This document shows, piece after piece, positions 20,172 to 32,100 of a DNA stretch of 64,000 bases (positions are counted from its first letter, which is position 1; each line of letters opens with the position of its first letter). A program made the position numbers and the translations under genes. The notes beneath the pieces are model-generated. The model did not search any database. It had not been told where the DNA came from and saw nothing but the letters and a program-made list of their open reading frames with translations. Source of the stretch: Methylosinus sp. C49 (GTDB taxonomy: Bacteria > Pseudomonadota > Alphaproteobacteria > Rhizobiales > Beijerinckiaceae); contig NZ_AP022333.1 in the NCBI RefSeq assembly GCF_009936375.1, positions 248,001 through 312,000 of the forward strand, written 5' to 3'.

Positions 20172-21711
20172 GGGTTTCGTTCACCTGCCGGATCCGAAAA
20201 TCTCGTCCTGCATGCGTCGATTCCGAGGCGATGTGCTTTGCCGCCACGGCCGCTATCAGCGAACTCGCCAACAGTCCCAAATCCGTGCCGGCGACCGCCC
20301 ATCGGCCTTGAGCGAGGCTCTCTGCGAGATGGTCGCCGGTGGTAATCCAATTCAAGATCGGCGCCGCGCCCGCCAGCGCGCACACCGCCCAGCTCTCATC
20401 TCGCCAAGCGGACCTCGCTCGGCCTCTCGACACGCGCCAGCCCGCGTAGACCGCCGACGCCGCCCAAATCGCGAAAAAAGCAGCGACCTCCCATTGCGCG
20501 CGGCCGGGCGTCGCGAGCGGGAGAAGCCGGTTGACGACGAAGAAGCCGAAGGTCGCCGACAATAGTCCGGGAATCGCCGAGATGGCCGCCGTCTCCACGA
20601 TGCGAACGCCGGTCGGATGCGGTTTCGCCTTCCTCTTTTCCATCCAGATGACGAAGCCGGTCGTGATGACGACGCAACCGCCGAGGCCGGCGAAGAAATA
20701 GAGCCAGCGCAACGGCCAATGGTCGAAGCGCATCAGATGCATGCCCCAGATGAAGTCGACAGTCGACTTGGTCGGCCCGGCGACGCTCTGCCTGAGCAGC
20801 CGGCCTGCGCGATCGAAGAACATCGACTGGCCGTCGTCGCGGACGCGATCCTTCGTCATCCGTCGCCATTCGACGACCGCGTTGACGTCGCTGGCGTTGA
20901 CGACACGCAGCAGCGCGGCCTCGCCATCGCCCCAGCGCCGTTCGGCCTCCGCGCGCATGGCGTCGAGCGAACCGAGTTCGCCCGGCGCCCCGGCCTTGCG
21001 AAGGCGAAGAGCGCCGCTCGCCTCGTCGAAGAAGACGTCGGCCTTGCCCGGATAGGCGGCCTCGATACCGGCCGGCAGATAGACGGCGGAAAAAATGACG
21101 AGGCCCGAAAATGGAATGGCGAGAAGGAACGGCAGGATCACGACGCCGATCACGGCATGAAGATCGAAGCTGCCGCGCAGCAGCGTTCCATTCGGCCGAT
21201 AGGTGAAGAAATTTTCGAAGATGCGCGTGCGAATGATAACGCCGGATATCGACAGCACGAGCATCGCCATCGCCGCCGCCCCGACGACCCAGATGCCGAC
21301 GTTCCAGACGCGGACGAGCAGGCTGTAATGAAATGGATAGAAAAAGCGGGTCGCGCCGAGCGTTCCGGCATCCGGCAGAATGTCTCCATTGGCCGGATTG
21401 ATGGCGATATTGCCGGCGCCTCGCTTGCCGCGAAAGCCGAGCTGCGCGAACGGCGTCCTTTCATCCGGCAGAACGAGACGCCATTCGTCGGCTCCGGCGA
21501 CGAGCTCATCGATTCGCGGACGAAGCAAATCGAGCGAGATCGGCCCGCTCGGAGGAGAAAGACGCGTCGCGGGCATCATCCAGCGATCGATCTCATGATC
21601 GAACACCGAAAGGCTTCCCATGAAGAAGATCGTCAGGAGAAGCGGACCGAGCGTCACGCCCGACCATGTATGCAGCCAGTTCATCGAACGGCGTAGGGTC
21701 GAGAACATCAA
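20164..21711 (-). CDS. PepSY-associated transmembrane protein (putative siderophore-iron reductase)
   Basis: 515 residues. It begins MFSTLRRSMNWLHTWSGVTLGPLLLTIFFMGSLSVF in the manner of PepSY_TM proteins. Further membrane helices are near 150-175, 195-220, 345-370 and in the C-terminal 120 residues. Conserved His residues fall in NWLHTW, PFHYSLL and GMHLMRFDHWP. Relatives such as FoxB/PiuB-type proteins are thought to reduce ferric siderophores at the inner membrane. It overlaps DUF3649 upstream (ATGA) and DUF3325 downstream, forming an iron-uptake cassette after the biosynthetic genes. Confidence 0.86.
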   Translation of the reverse strand: MMFSTLRRSMNWLHTWSGVTLGPLLLTIFFMGSLSVFDHEIDRWMMPATRLSPPSGPISLDLLRPRIDELVAGADEWRLVLPDERTPFAQLGFRGKRGAGNIAINPANGDILPDAGTLGATRFFYPFHYSLLVRVWNVGIWVVGAAAMAMLVLSISGVIIRTRIFENFFTYRPNGTLLRGSFDLHAVIGVVILPFLLAIPFSGLVIFSAVYLPAGIEAAYPGKADVFFDEASGALRLRKAGAPGELGSLDAMRAEAERRWGDGEAALLRVVNASDVNAVVEWRRMTKDRVRDDGQSMFFDRAGRLLRQSVAGPTKSTVDFIWGMHLMRFDHWPLRWLYFFAGLGGCVVITTGFVIWMEKRKAKPHPTGVRIVETAAISAIPGLLSATFGFFVVNRLLPLATPGRAQWEVAAFFAIWAASAVYAGWRVSRGRARSAWRDESWAVCALAGAAPILNWITTGDHLAESLAQGRWAVAGTDLGLLASSLIAAVAAKHIASESTHAGRDFRIRQVNETHV

Positions 21712-22007
21712 AAAAGATCTCTCGCCAGACGAGAGGCCCAGACGAGCGCGCCGCCGCCGCCGGCCAGCACCAGCCAGACGCGATGCAAGGCCGGCGTACC
21801 AAAAGACCAGAGAAGAACGAAAAGATAGAGCGGAAAGCCGAGCAGCGTAGCGATCATCACGCTCTCGCTGCGCGCGACGCCGGCTGCGATCAGCAACAGC
21901 GTCGAGCAGGCGACAGCGCCCGAGGTGAACGCATAGCCGCCGAATACGGCGCCCAAGATGCGCAAGGCGATCGCGCCTTTGCCCGGCGCCATAGCGCTGT
22001 CGTTCAT
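21708..22007 (-). CDS. DUF3649-like small membrane protein of the iron-uptake cassette
   Basis: 99 residues with three hydrophobic helices (GAVFGGYAFTSGAVACSTLL, SVMIATLLGFPLYLFVLLW, VWLVLAGGGGALVW). The first helix resembles the DUF3649 'iron transporter' family found with PepSY proteins. ATG 22007 is chosen over upstream in-frame codons because the extension is Arg-rich and unlike the family. The stop overlaps the PepSY start (ATGA). The 148 bp between this start and the hydrolase stop contains no clear promoter, so it may belong to the long NRPS transcript. Confidence 0.75.
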   Translation of the reverse strand: MNDSAMAPGKGAIALRILGAVFGGYAFTSGAVACSTLLLIAAGVARSESVMIATLLGFPLYLFVLLWSFGTPALHRVWLVLAGGGGALVWASRLARDLF

Positions 22008-22155
22008 CGTCTCATTTCCGCTCGCGCCGCCTCGGCGCCGCACGCGACGCACAAGATCGCCGTAACGAGGAAATCTAATGTACGCCGACCCGCCTCGCAA
22101 CGCGCATGTTCTGGACGGATTCCAAACTTCGCGCCCGCCAACGGAAGGTTCTCCT

Positions 22156-23121
22156 TTACGCGAAGGCCGCAGCCATTGCGGCAGCAATGTCGGCATGCGC
22201 GGCCTGTGCTTCGGGAAACAGGGCGGCCATGCGCAGGAAGTCATGCGTCATCCCCTCATAGATTCGAAATGTGACTGGAGCGCCGGCGGCTTCCAGCTTT
22301 TGCGCATACGCCAATCCTTCGTCGAGCAGCGGATCGAATTCGGCGAGCGCGACGAAGGCCGGCGCGACGCGGCTCAGGTCCGGCGCGAGCAGCGGCGAAA
22401 AGCGCCAATCCGCAAAATCATCCGCGGTGCGCGCGTAGAGCGCGTGGAACCAGCGCAGCGTCTCGGCCTCGAGCAGATAGCCTTCCCCGAACAATTCCAT
22501 CGAAGCCGAGGCGCAAGACGCATCCGTCACCGGATAGAGCAAAGCCTGCAGGACTGGCGCGACGCCGAAGATCGCCCGGTCGCGGGCGGCCATGATCGCC
22601 AACACGGCGGCGAGCCCGGCTCCCGCGCTGTCGCCGCCGACCGCGATCCTGCGAATGTCGACGGCGAGTTCCAGGCCAGCCGTCACGACATGTTTGAAGG
22701 CGTCGACGGCATCATCGACGGCGGTCGGAAATTTGTGCTCGGGGGCCAGGCGATAATCGACGGAAAGAACCGCGCAGGGCGTGCGCAGGGCCAGCGAGCC
22801 GCACAAGGCGTCATGCGTGTCGAGGCCGCCGACGACATAGCCGCCGCCGTGGAAATAGAGGAGCAACGGGCGCTCGGCGGTCGAAACGAGCGCTCCCGGA
22901 ACGTACAGCCGCGCCGCGATGGCGGCGCCGTCGCGCGTCGGAACCGTGACCGCCCTGCGCTGTACGCCATCTTCCCCGGATGTGTCGAGCGCTCTCGACG
23001 CCATCGCGAACTCGCGCCGCGCCTGGTTCGGCGCGAGGGCGTGCAGCGGCCGCGTGTCCCCGCTCCGTCGTCCGGCGTCGACGAGATCGAGAAACGCCGC
23101 GAGCTCTGGATTCAATTCCAT
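22156..23121 (-). CDS. HSL-family alpha/beta hydrolase, candidate release or processing enzyme
   Basis: 321 residues of the hormone-sensitive-lipase type: oxyanion motif HGGGY (91-95), nucleophile Ser165 in GDSAG, Asp263 in EFDPLLDEG and His293 in GMTHDF. No signal peptide. It starts 12 bp after the last NRPS gene with an SD AAGGAAAA, so it is co-transcribed. Because the terminal NRPS lacks a thioesterase domain, this hydrolase is a candidate for off-loading the peptide. It could instead cleave the acyl chain or open a siderophore ester for iron release. The family assignment is secure; the role is inferred from position. Confidence 0.87.
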   Translation of the reverse strand: MELNPELAAFLDLVDAGRRSGDTRPLHALAPNQARREFAMASRALDTSGEDGVQRRAVTVPTRDGAAIAARLYVPGALVSTAERPLLLYFHGGGYVVGGLDTHDALCGSLALRTPCAVLSVDYRLAPEHKFPTAVDDAVDAFKHVVTAGLELAVDIRRIAVGGDSAGAGLAAVLAIMAARDRAIFGVAPVLQALLYPVTDASCASASMELFGEGYLLEAETLRWFHALYARTADDFADWRFSPLLAPDLSRVAPAFVALAEFDPLLDEGLAYAQKLEAAGAPVTFRIYEGMTHDFLRMAALFPEAQAAHADIAAAMAAAFA

Positions 23122-23133
23122 CTCGGTTTTCCT

Positions 23134-26100
23134 TCAACTCTCCGCCGCCGCGTCCAGGTGCGGACGCGTCTTCTCGGCGCGCATGTCCACGCAATGGCCG
23201 ATCAGTTTTTCCAGCTCGAGGCGGTAGGAGGTCATCAATCGCTCGATTGTCGCCATACGATAGACCTGCTTGCTGAAAATACACCGCAACGACAATTCGC
23301 CGTCATAGACGCGACCGACGATCTCCAGCCAATTGGCGAGCGGCGCCTGCGGGCTATAGGGGTCCCCGGCGCTCTCCGCCGCCGGCTCGAACAGCGCCTC
23401 GTTGAACGTCTGGTCGAACTGGCCGAGATAGTTGAAGGTGATGCGGGCCTGCGGCGACCGGGCGAGTTCGAGGCGCGTCGGCTCATCGGCGAGATAGCGC
23501 AGCAGGCCATAGCCGACGCCGTGATGGGGAAGCGCGGCGAGCTGCTTTTTGACGGAGCCGATCACGGCGCCGGGGCCGGTCTGCAAATTCGGCGTGAGAC
23601 GCACGGGAAACGCGCTCGTGAACCAACCGACCGTGCGCGTCACGTCGATGTCGTCGAACAGATCTTCGCGGCCGTGCCCTTCCAGTTGTACGAGCGCCGA
23701 AGGCTGCCCGCTCCACCGGCAGAGAACGATGGCGAGAGCCGCGAGCAGCAGATCGTTGATCTGGGTGCGATAGGCCTCCGGCGCGACCTTCAGAAGGTTC
23801 TGCGTCGTTTCGCGATCGAGCCGGATGCCGACGCTCTTGCCGTGCTTCACGAGAGATTTTCCACGCGGATTGTCGCGCGGCAAATCCACGATCCCGTGCG
23901 GATCGAGCGCCTTGCGCCAATAGGGCCGTTCGGCTTGCAGATCGAAGCCACGCGCACGATCCGTCAGGCGTTCGGCCCAGAGACGATAGGCGTCCGTCTT
24001 GCGCGGCGCGTCCCAGGTCCCGCCTTGCACCAATCGTCGATAGGCGGCCTGCAGATCCTCGAGCAGAATGCGCCAGGACACGCCGTCGACGACGAGGTGG
24101 TGAACGACGATGAGCAGCCGTTCGCCTCCATCTGGCAGGCGCATCGAAACGGCGCGCAGCAGAGGCCCTCGTTCGAGATCGAGACTGCGTTGCGCTTCAT
24201 TGGAGATTGTTTCGACCGCGCGCGCATCCTCGGCTCCCCGGACCCAGAGCACGGGATTTGCGATCGACGCCGCCCGCGCCACATCGACGTCGGCGTAGCT
24301 CTGCCGCCAGACCCCGTCCTCGCCGCGGCGGAAGCGCAGGCGGAAGGAATCGTGATAAGCGATCAGCGATTGCAGCGCCTCCTCCAGCAATTCGGGCCGT
24401 AGCGTCTCTCGCGTCCTCACCATCAGCGACTGGTTGTAGTGATGCGGCTCCGCCATCTCCTCTTCGAAGAACCATCTCTGGATCGGGATCATGTCGAATT
24501 CCCCGTCTTCGACCCGCGCGCCGCGCGTCGCCGGCTTTGCGGGGGGCGGCGCAAATTGCGCGGGTCTCACGACGAGTTCGGCGATGGTCTGAAACTGCAT
24601 CAGATCGCGCAGCTTGATGTCTAGGTCTATGTCGGGAGAGTTACGAATTTCCGCGATCACGCGAAGGCTGAGGATCGAGTCGCCGCCCGCTTCGAAGAAG
24701 TTGGTGGTGACGCCGATTTTTTCGACGCCGAGGACATTCTGCCAGATATCGGCGATGCGTGTTTCGAGGTCGTCGCGGGGGGCGATGTAGCCGGTCGCGG
24801 TCCATCGCGGCTCCGGCAGGCGGCGGCGGTCGATCTTGCCATTGGGCGTCAGCGGCAGGTCGTCGAGCTGCACGATCTGCGCCGGAACCAGATAATCCGG
24901 AGCCTTGCGCTTGATGTTCGCGCGCAGCGCCTCGACATCGAGCGCCGCGCCGTCGCGGGACGTCACATAGCCGATCAGCCGCTTGCCGGAAGCAGCCCCG
25001 TCGAACACCGCCGCCGTCGCCGCCGACACCCCGTCCTCGCCCGTCAGCAGCGCCTCGATCTCGCCGAGCTCGATGCGGAACCCGCGCAGCTTCACCTGTT
25101 CGTCCGATCGCCCGAGGCATTCCACGACGCCGTCCTCGCGATAGCGCGCGAGATCGCCGCTGCGATAGAGCCGCGCGCCGGGCGCCGCGCCGAACGGGTC
25201 CGGCGTGAAGCGCTCCGCCGTCAGCCCGGGGCGGCCGAGATAGCCGCGCGCCAGATAGGAGCGTCCCGCCCCGTCGCCGCCGATATAGAGCTCGCCCACC
25301 GCGCCGATCGGCGCGAGATTCATGTCGCCGTCGAGGATGAAGGCGCGGCGCGCCCCCACCGGCCGGCCGATCGGCGCGCTCGCGCCGTCGCAAGGCTCCT
25401 GCGCATCCGCCTTCCACAGCAGAGGCGTCACCACCGTCTCGGTCGGACCATAGCCGTTGATCAGCCAGCGCGGCTGCAGCGCCTGCCGCGCCAGATCGTA
25501 ATTGGCCCTCGTCACCGCATCGCCGCCGAAAGTGTAGATCGACACATTCGGCGGCTCCTCGCCGGCCGCCGCGCGCATTCGCGCGTGATCCGACAAATGC
25601 TGCAGATAGGCGGGCGGGAAGCAGGCGATGTCGATCGCGTGGCGGCGCAAGGCCGCATAGGTCTCGGCCGGCGTCCACAGCGTCGCGTCGCGCAGAACCA
25701 GCCGCACGCCGCACAGCAAGCCGGTCAATAGCCGCTCCTGCGCGCCGTCGAAGGCGAAGGACATGAACAGCAGCTCGTTCAGCTGGCGTCCGTCGCGATC
25801 GAGCGCGCCGCCTTTGTCCATGCCATAGGCGGCGGCGATGGCCCGGCAATGGCGCAGCAGCGCGCCATGCGGCACGGCGACGCCCTTCGGCGCGCCGGTC
25901 GAGCCGGAGGTGTAGATCACATAGGCGAGCTGATCTTCATGCGCGGCGACCGGAGGCGCCGCGTCATCGGCGAGGTCCACGTCGTCGAGCGCGTCGAGGG
26001 CGATGTATGGAACGCCGTTGGGAATGGGCAGGCGTGGCGCGACATGGCTCTGGGTCAGCAGCAGCGCGACGCCGGCGTCCCGCATCAGAAAGGCGAGACG

Positions 26101-29100
26101 CTCCGGCGGATAGTCGATATCGAGCGGGACATAGGCCCCGCCGGCCTTCATGACGGCGAGCAGCGCGACAACGAAATCGATGGAGCGCTCCAGCGCCAGG
26201 CCGACGCGCGTCTCGCGGCCGACGCCGCGCCGGCGCAGCAGCGCGCAAAGACGAAGGGCGCGCCGCTCCAGCGCGCCATAAGTCAGCGCCTCGCCCGCGC
26301 ACCACACCGCCTCGCGCTCCCCATGCGCGAGCGCCACCGACGACAAAAGCTCAGGAAGCGACGGCGACGGCTGCGAAGACCCCATCCCCGCCAGTGGATC
26401 GCTCCACTCCCGCAAGAGCGCCTTTTCGTCCAGCGGCATGGCGTCGAGCTCGCCGAGCCGCGCATCGCCGTCTTCGGCCATAGTCGACAGCAGGCGCTCG
26501 AAATGCGCTTTCAGCCGCTCGACCGCCGCCGCCTCGAAGCAGTCGCGCAGATAGAGATATTCCACTGCGAGCGTATCGCCGACGGTCACCATCAGATCCA
26601 TGGGCAGGCTGGTGACGCTGGTGCTGGCGACGGGTCCGAAGCGCAAGTCACGGTCGCCGCGCTCCTGTAGCGCGCGGTCGACCGGATAATTCTCGAAGAC
26701 GATGATGCTGTCGAACAGCGCCTGGCCGCTGCGCCCTGCCCAGCGCTGGATATCGTTGAGCGGCGTATATTCATGGTCGCGCGCGGCGAGATTATGCGCC
26801 TGCAGCTCACGCAGGAAATCGCCGACCAGCTGCTCGGCGCGCAACCGCCGGACGATCGGCAAAGTGTTGATGAACAGCCCGAGCAGACGCTCGACGCCCG
26901 GCAGTTCGGCGGGGCGGCCGGCCACCGTCGCGCCGAAGGCGACCGTCGACCGCCCCGTATACCGCTGCAGCAGCAACAGCCAGGCGCCTTGCACCAGAGT
27001 GTTGAGCGTGACGCGCTCGCGTTGCGCGAAGGTCTTCAGCGAGCGCGTTTGCTCCGCATCGAGCCGCGTATAGAGCGCGCCATGCCCGCCGCCCGCATCG
27101 CCGGCGATGCGGCCAGCAGACTCGGCGAGCAGGCAGGGCTCGCCGAGAAGCCGCATCTGCTCCTTCCAGAAGGCTTCGCTCGCCGCAGTGTCCCGTCCCT
27201 GCAGCCAGGCGATATAATCGCGGTAGCGCCCCGCCGCCGGCAAAGTGACGTCGTCTCGGTAGAGGGCGAAGACTTCGCCGACCAGCTGCGAAATGCTCCA
27301 TCCGTCGAGCAGAATGTGATGGCTGCTCCAGATCAGTCGATGGCGGTCGTCGTCGAGGCGCGCCAGAACGATGCGCTGCAGCGGCGGCCGGGTGAAATCG
27401 AAGCCGGCGCGGCGCTCGTCCGCCGCGAGGGCGGCGAGTTCCGCTTCGCCGACGACGCGGTCGCGCCAGTCGAGCTGACGAAACGCCGCCTGCGCGCTGT
27501 GGTGGACAATCTGCACCGGCTCGGGCAGCCCCTGCCAGGCGAAGGCCGTCCGCAGGATTGCGTGACGTTCGAGCGCGCTCGCCCAGGCGCGCTCGAAGCG
27601 CGCGACGTCGAGGCCCTCGACCGAAACGCTCATCTGACTGACATAGAGGCCGGCGCCGGGCGTTTCGATGGAGTGAAACAGCATGCCCTGCTGCATCGGC
27701 GAGAGCGGGTAGATGTCTTCGATCTCCGCTGCCGGCAGCGGAAGCAGGCGCGATTGCTCGGGCGTCAATCGGACCAGCGGCAGGTCTGTCGGAGGTGCTG
27801 GCGCGTCTTCGCTCTCGGCCCATCGCACGGCGCGCGCCAGAGCGGCGATGCTCTGATGCTCGAAGACGTCCTTCGGCGTCATCCGCAGCCCCGCCGCCAG
27901 CGCGCGGCTCACGACCTGGATCGAGATGATAGAATCGCCGCCGAGCCGGAAGAAATTATCTTCGACGCCGACCCGCTCGAGGCGGAGAACGGACCGCCAG
28001 ACGCCGGCCAGCTTCTCCTCGAGCTCGGTCCTCGGGGCGACATAGACCTCGCCAGTCCAATCTGGATTGGGGAGCGCCTTGCGGTCGAGCTTGCCGCTCG
28101 GCGTCAGAGGCATGCGCTCCACGACGACGATGCGGGCCGGAACCATGTAATCGGGCAGCGAGGCCGAAAGATGCGCGCGCAGTGTCTCCTCGAGCTCCAG
28201 GGGCGCCTCCGCCTGCGCCGTGACATAGCCGACCAGCCTCATTCCGGCGGGCGCTTCCTGCGCGACGACCGCCGCATCGCCCACGGCCGCGTGCTCTCGC
28301 AGACGGCTTTCGATTTCGCCGAGTTCAATGCGCAGCCCGCGGATCTTCACCTGCTGATCGACGCGGCCGACATAGTCGATCGCGCCGTCCGCGCGCCGGC
28401 GCGCCAGATCGCCGGTGCGATAGAGCCGCCCGCCGGGAGCGAATGGATCGGGAAGGAAGCGTTCCGCCGTCAGCGCGGCGCGCGCATGATAGCCGCGCGC
28501 CGGAGCCGCTCCGCCGATATAGAGCTCGCCGGCGATTCCATCCGGCAGCGGATGAAGCTCGCTGTCGAGTATATGGATCGTCACATTGGCGATGGCGTGG
28601 CCGATCGGCACGGCCGCCGAGCCGTCCTCGGCGCGGCACCGCCAGTAGGTCACGTCGATCGCGGCTTCGGTCGGGCCATAGAGATTGTGCAGATCGGGCG
28701 CGTCGGGCGAAGCGCCGGCTTGCCGTAGGAAGCGATCCTGCAAATCCTTCGACAGCGCCTCGCCGCTGCAGAGAACCCGCCGCAGACTGCCGCGCCGCTC
28801 GATGTTTTCCGTCTCCAAAAAGGCTTGCAGCATGGAGGGCACGAAGTGCAGCGTAGTGATGGCGTGACGATCGATCGCCTCGCGCAGTTCCGCCGGTCGA
28901 CGATGCGCGCCCGGCGGCGCCATGACGAGCGCCGCGCCAGCGATCAGCGGCCAGAACAGCTCCCAGACCGAGACGTCGAAGCTGAAGGGCGTCTTCTGCA
29001 AGACGCGGTCGCCCGGGGTCAGCCCGTAGACGTCCTGCATCCACAAAAGCCGGTTGCAGAGTGCGGCGTGCGAATTGGCGGCGCCTTTCGGCTGCCCCGT

Positions 29101-32100
29101 CGAGCCAGACGTATAGATGCAATAAGCAAGGTTTTCGGGATGCGTCTCGACAGCGGGCGCGCCTTGCTGTTCGCCGTCCGGTTCGCCGCGCGTTTCGTCC
29201 AGCAACAGGAGCGTCGCCACGGTCTGCGGCAAGAGCGGCGCAAGGCTCTTTTGCGTGAGCAGCAGCGCCGCGCCACTGTCTTCCAGCATAAAAGCGAGAC
29301 GCTCTCGCGGATAGTCGGGATCGAGCGGCGCATAGGCGCCGCCCGCCTTCCATATGGCGAGCAGGCCGACGATCATATCGAAAGATCGCTCGACGGCGAT
29401 GGCGACGAGCGCTTCGGGCCCTATTCCGGCGTCGCATAGTCTATGCGCCAACCGATTCGCACGGACGTCGAGCTCGGCATAGCTCAACTGCGCGTCGCCG
29501 CAGATCACAGCTGGCGCCAGCGGCGTCCTCCCCGCCTGCCGCTCGATGAGCCGGTGAACGCAGGTCGCGGGGTAGGCGCGATTCCCTGCCCGCTCCGGCT
29601 GGAGCGGGGTGGACGTCGATGCATCGGTAAGAGAAATCGCGCCGAGCTCGCGATCGGCGTCCTCTCCCAGCCTTTCGAGGAGCCTCGCGAAGACCGATCG
29701 TAGCACTTCGAGCTGCGGCGGCGCAAAGCATGCCGCGCGATATCCGAAGGCGATCTCGAGCCGGTCGGCGACGGTGACGGTCAGCGTCAGCGGATAATGC
29801 GTCGTCTCGCGGCTGTCGACCTTGCCGAAGACGAGGTCGTCGTCGGCGCGTTCGCGCAGCGCCCGATCGACGGGATAATTCTCGAAGACGACGATGCTAT
29901 CGAACAGCGCCTCGCCGCTGCGGCCAGCCCAGCGCTGGATTTCATAGAGCGGCGTCGATTCGTGGTCGCGCACGACGAGATTATGCGCCTGCAGCTCGCG
30001 CAGGAAATCGCCGACGCGTTGTTCGGAACGCATGTCGCGCACGATCGGCAAGGTGTTGATGAACAGGCCGAGCACGCTCTCGACGCCCTCCAGTTCCGCG
30101 GGGCGCCCGGCGACGGTCGCACCGAAGGAGACCGCGGACCTCCCCGTATAGCGCTGCAGCAGCAGCAGCCAGGCGCCCTGGACCAGAGTGTTGAGCGTCA
30201 CGCGCTCGCGCTGCGCGAAGGCCTTGAGCGCGCGCGTGCGCGCCGGGTCGAGCCGCGCATGGAGGACGCCATAACCCGTCTCCTCATCTGCGCCGGTCCG
30301 GCTCATGACGTCGGCGAGCAGGCAGGGCTCGTCGAGGAGCCGCAATTGCTCTTTCCAGAAGGCTTCGCTCGCCGCCGGGTCGCGGCCCTGCAACCAGGCG
30401 ATGTAGTCGCGATAGCGCCCGACCTGCGGCGGCGCGGCCCCCCCGTGATAGGCTTGCAGCACTTCGCCGATCAGCTGCGCCGTGCTCCAGCCGTCCATCA
30501 AAATGTGATGATGGCTCCAGATCAGTCGATAGCGGCTCTCGCCGAGCCGCGCCAGCACGAGGCTCTGCAGCGGCGGTTGCAGGAAGTCGATCTCCTCGCG
30601 GCCGAGCTCGCGCTCCAGAGCCGCGAGGTCGCTAGGCCCCGCATCGCGATTGCGCCAGTCGACGATCCGAAACGGCAGGCGCGCGCTGCGATGGACGATC
30701 TGCACCGGCTCCGGCAGGCCCTGCCACGCAAATGCGGTGCGCAGAATGGCATGCCGCGCGAGCGCGTCCGCCCAGGCGCGCTCGAAGCGCGGGATGTCGA
30801 GGCCCTCGACGGCGACACTCAACCGGTTCGCATAGGCCCGCGACTGCGGGTCGCGCAGCGCGTGGAACAATATGCCTTTCTGCACGGGCGAGAGCGGATA
30901 GACGTCCTCGATCCGCCTCGCCGGCGCCGGCAGGCGATCGAGCTGCTCCTGCGTCAGACGCACGAGGGGGAAATCGGAAGGCGTGACCCCGCCTTGCGCA
31001 TCGGCGACGCAATGATCGATGATCGCCTCGAGTTCGGCGCGATAGGCGCTCGCGAGGCGCTCGATCGTCTGCGGACGATATTGTCCCTCGCTGAAGTGCC
31101 AGGCGACGCCGAGCTCCCCGTCATAGATCTGGCAATTGACCAGGAGCCGATTGTCGAGCGGCGCCCCGGCGCTGCGCGTGCGGCCGCCGCTTTCCGAGGC
31201 CGGCTCGAACAACGTCCCCCCCTCGAAGCTCTGATCGAACTGGCCGAGATAATTGAAGGTGACGCGCGCCTGCGGCAGTTTCTTCAGTTCTTCTCCGATT
31301 TCCGGGGCGGCGAGATAGCGCAGCAGTCCGTAGCCGAGCCCTTTGTTCGGGACGGCCCGCAATTGCTCCTTCACCGATTTGATCGCCGCGCCGAGATCGC
31401 CGGCCCCGCCGGGCGCGAGGCAGACGGGATACATCGTCGTGAACCAGCCGAGCGTGCGGCTCACGTCGACGCCGCCGAAAACCTCCTCGCGGCCATGTCC
31501 CTCCAGCAACACGAGCGCCGCGTCCCGTTCTGTCCAGGCGCAGAGCGCGCGCGCCAGGGCCGTGAGCAGAAGATCGTTGATCTGCGTGCGATAGACGGCC
31601 GGCGCCTCCTTCAGCAGCCGGCGCGTGCGCTCGCGATCGAGCCGGATGCCGATCTGGCGCGCCTGCGCGATGCGATTGTCGCCGGCCGGAAAATCGCGCG
31701 GCAATTCGGCTGCCGCTCTACCGAGCTGCGCTTTCCAATAGTCTAGCTCCGCCATCAGCTCTTCACTGCGAGCGGCTTCGGCGAGATGCGCCGACCAGCG
31801 CTGGAAGGAGCTCGATTTCGGCGGCGAACCGACGAGTTCTCCCTTCTCTATAGAGCAGTAAGCGGCCTGAAGATCTTCGAGCAGCACGCGCCAGGAGACG
31901 CCATCGGCGACGAGATGGTGAATAACCAACAGCAGACGCGCGCTGCCGTCTCGCAGCTCCATCGAGGCGGCGCGCATCAATGGACCATCCCGCAGATCGA
32001 GGCTCGCCTGGACCTCGTCGGCGACAGCCTCGATCTCATCAGCGCCGACGAGCCGATGAAAGGTGAGCAGACGAGATGCATCCTCCGTCTCGGCGTGCTC

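Noticed and set aside
22078-24402. Plus-strand frame of 774 codons across the hydrolase and last NRPS
   Set aside because: No family motifs. The minus strand carries HGGGY/GDSAG hydrolase and E-domain motifs, so this is an antisense shadow.
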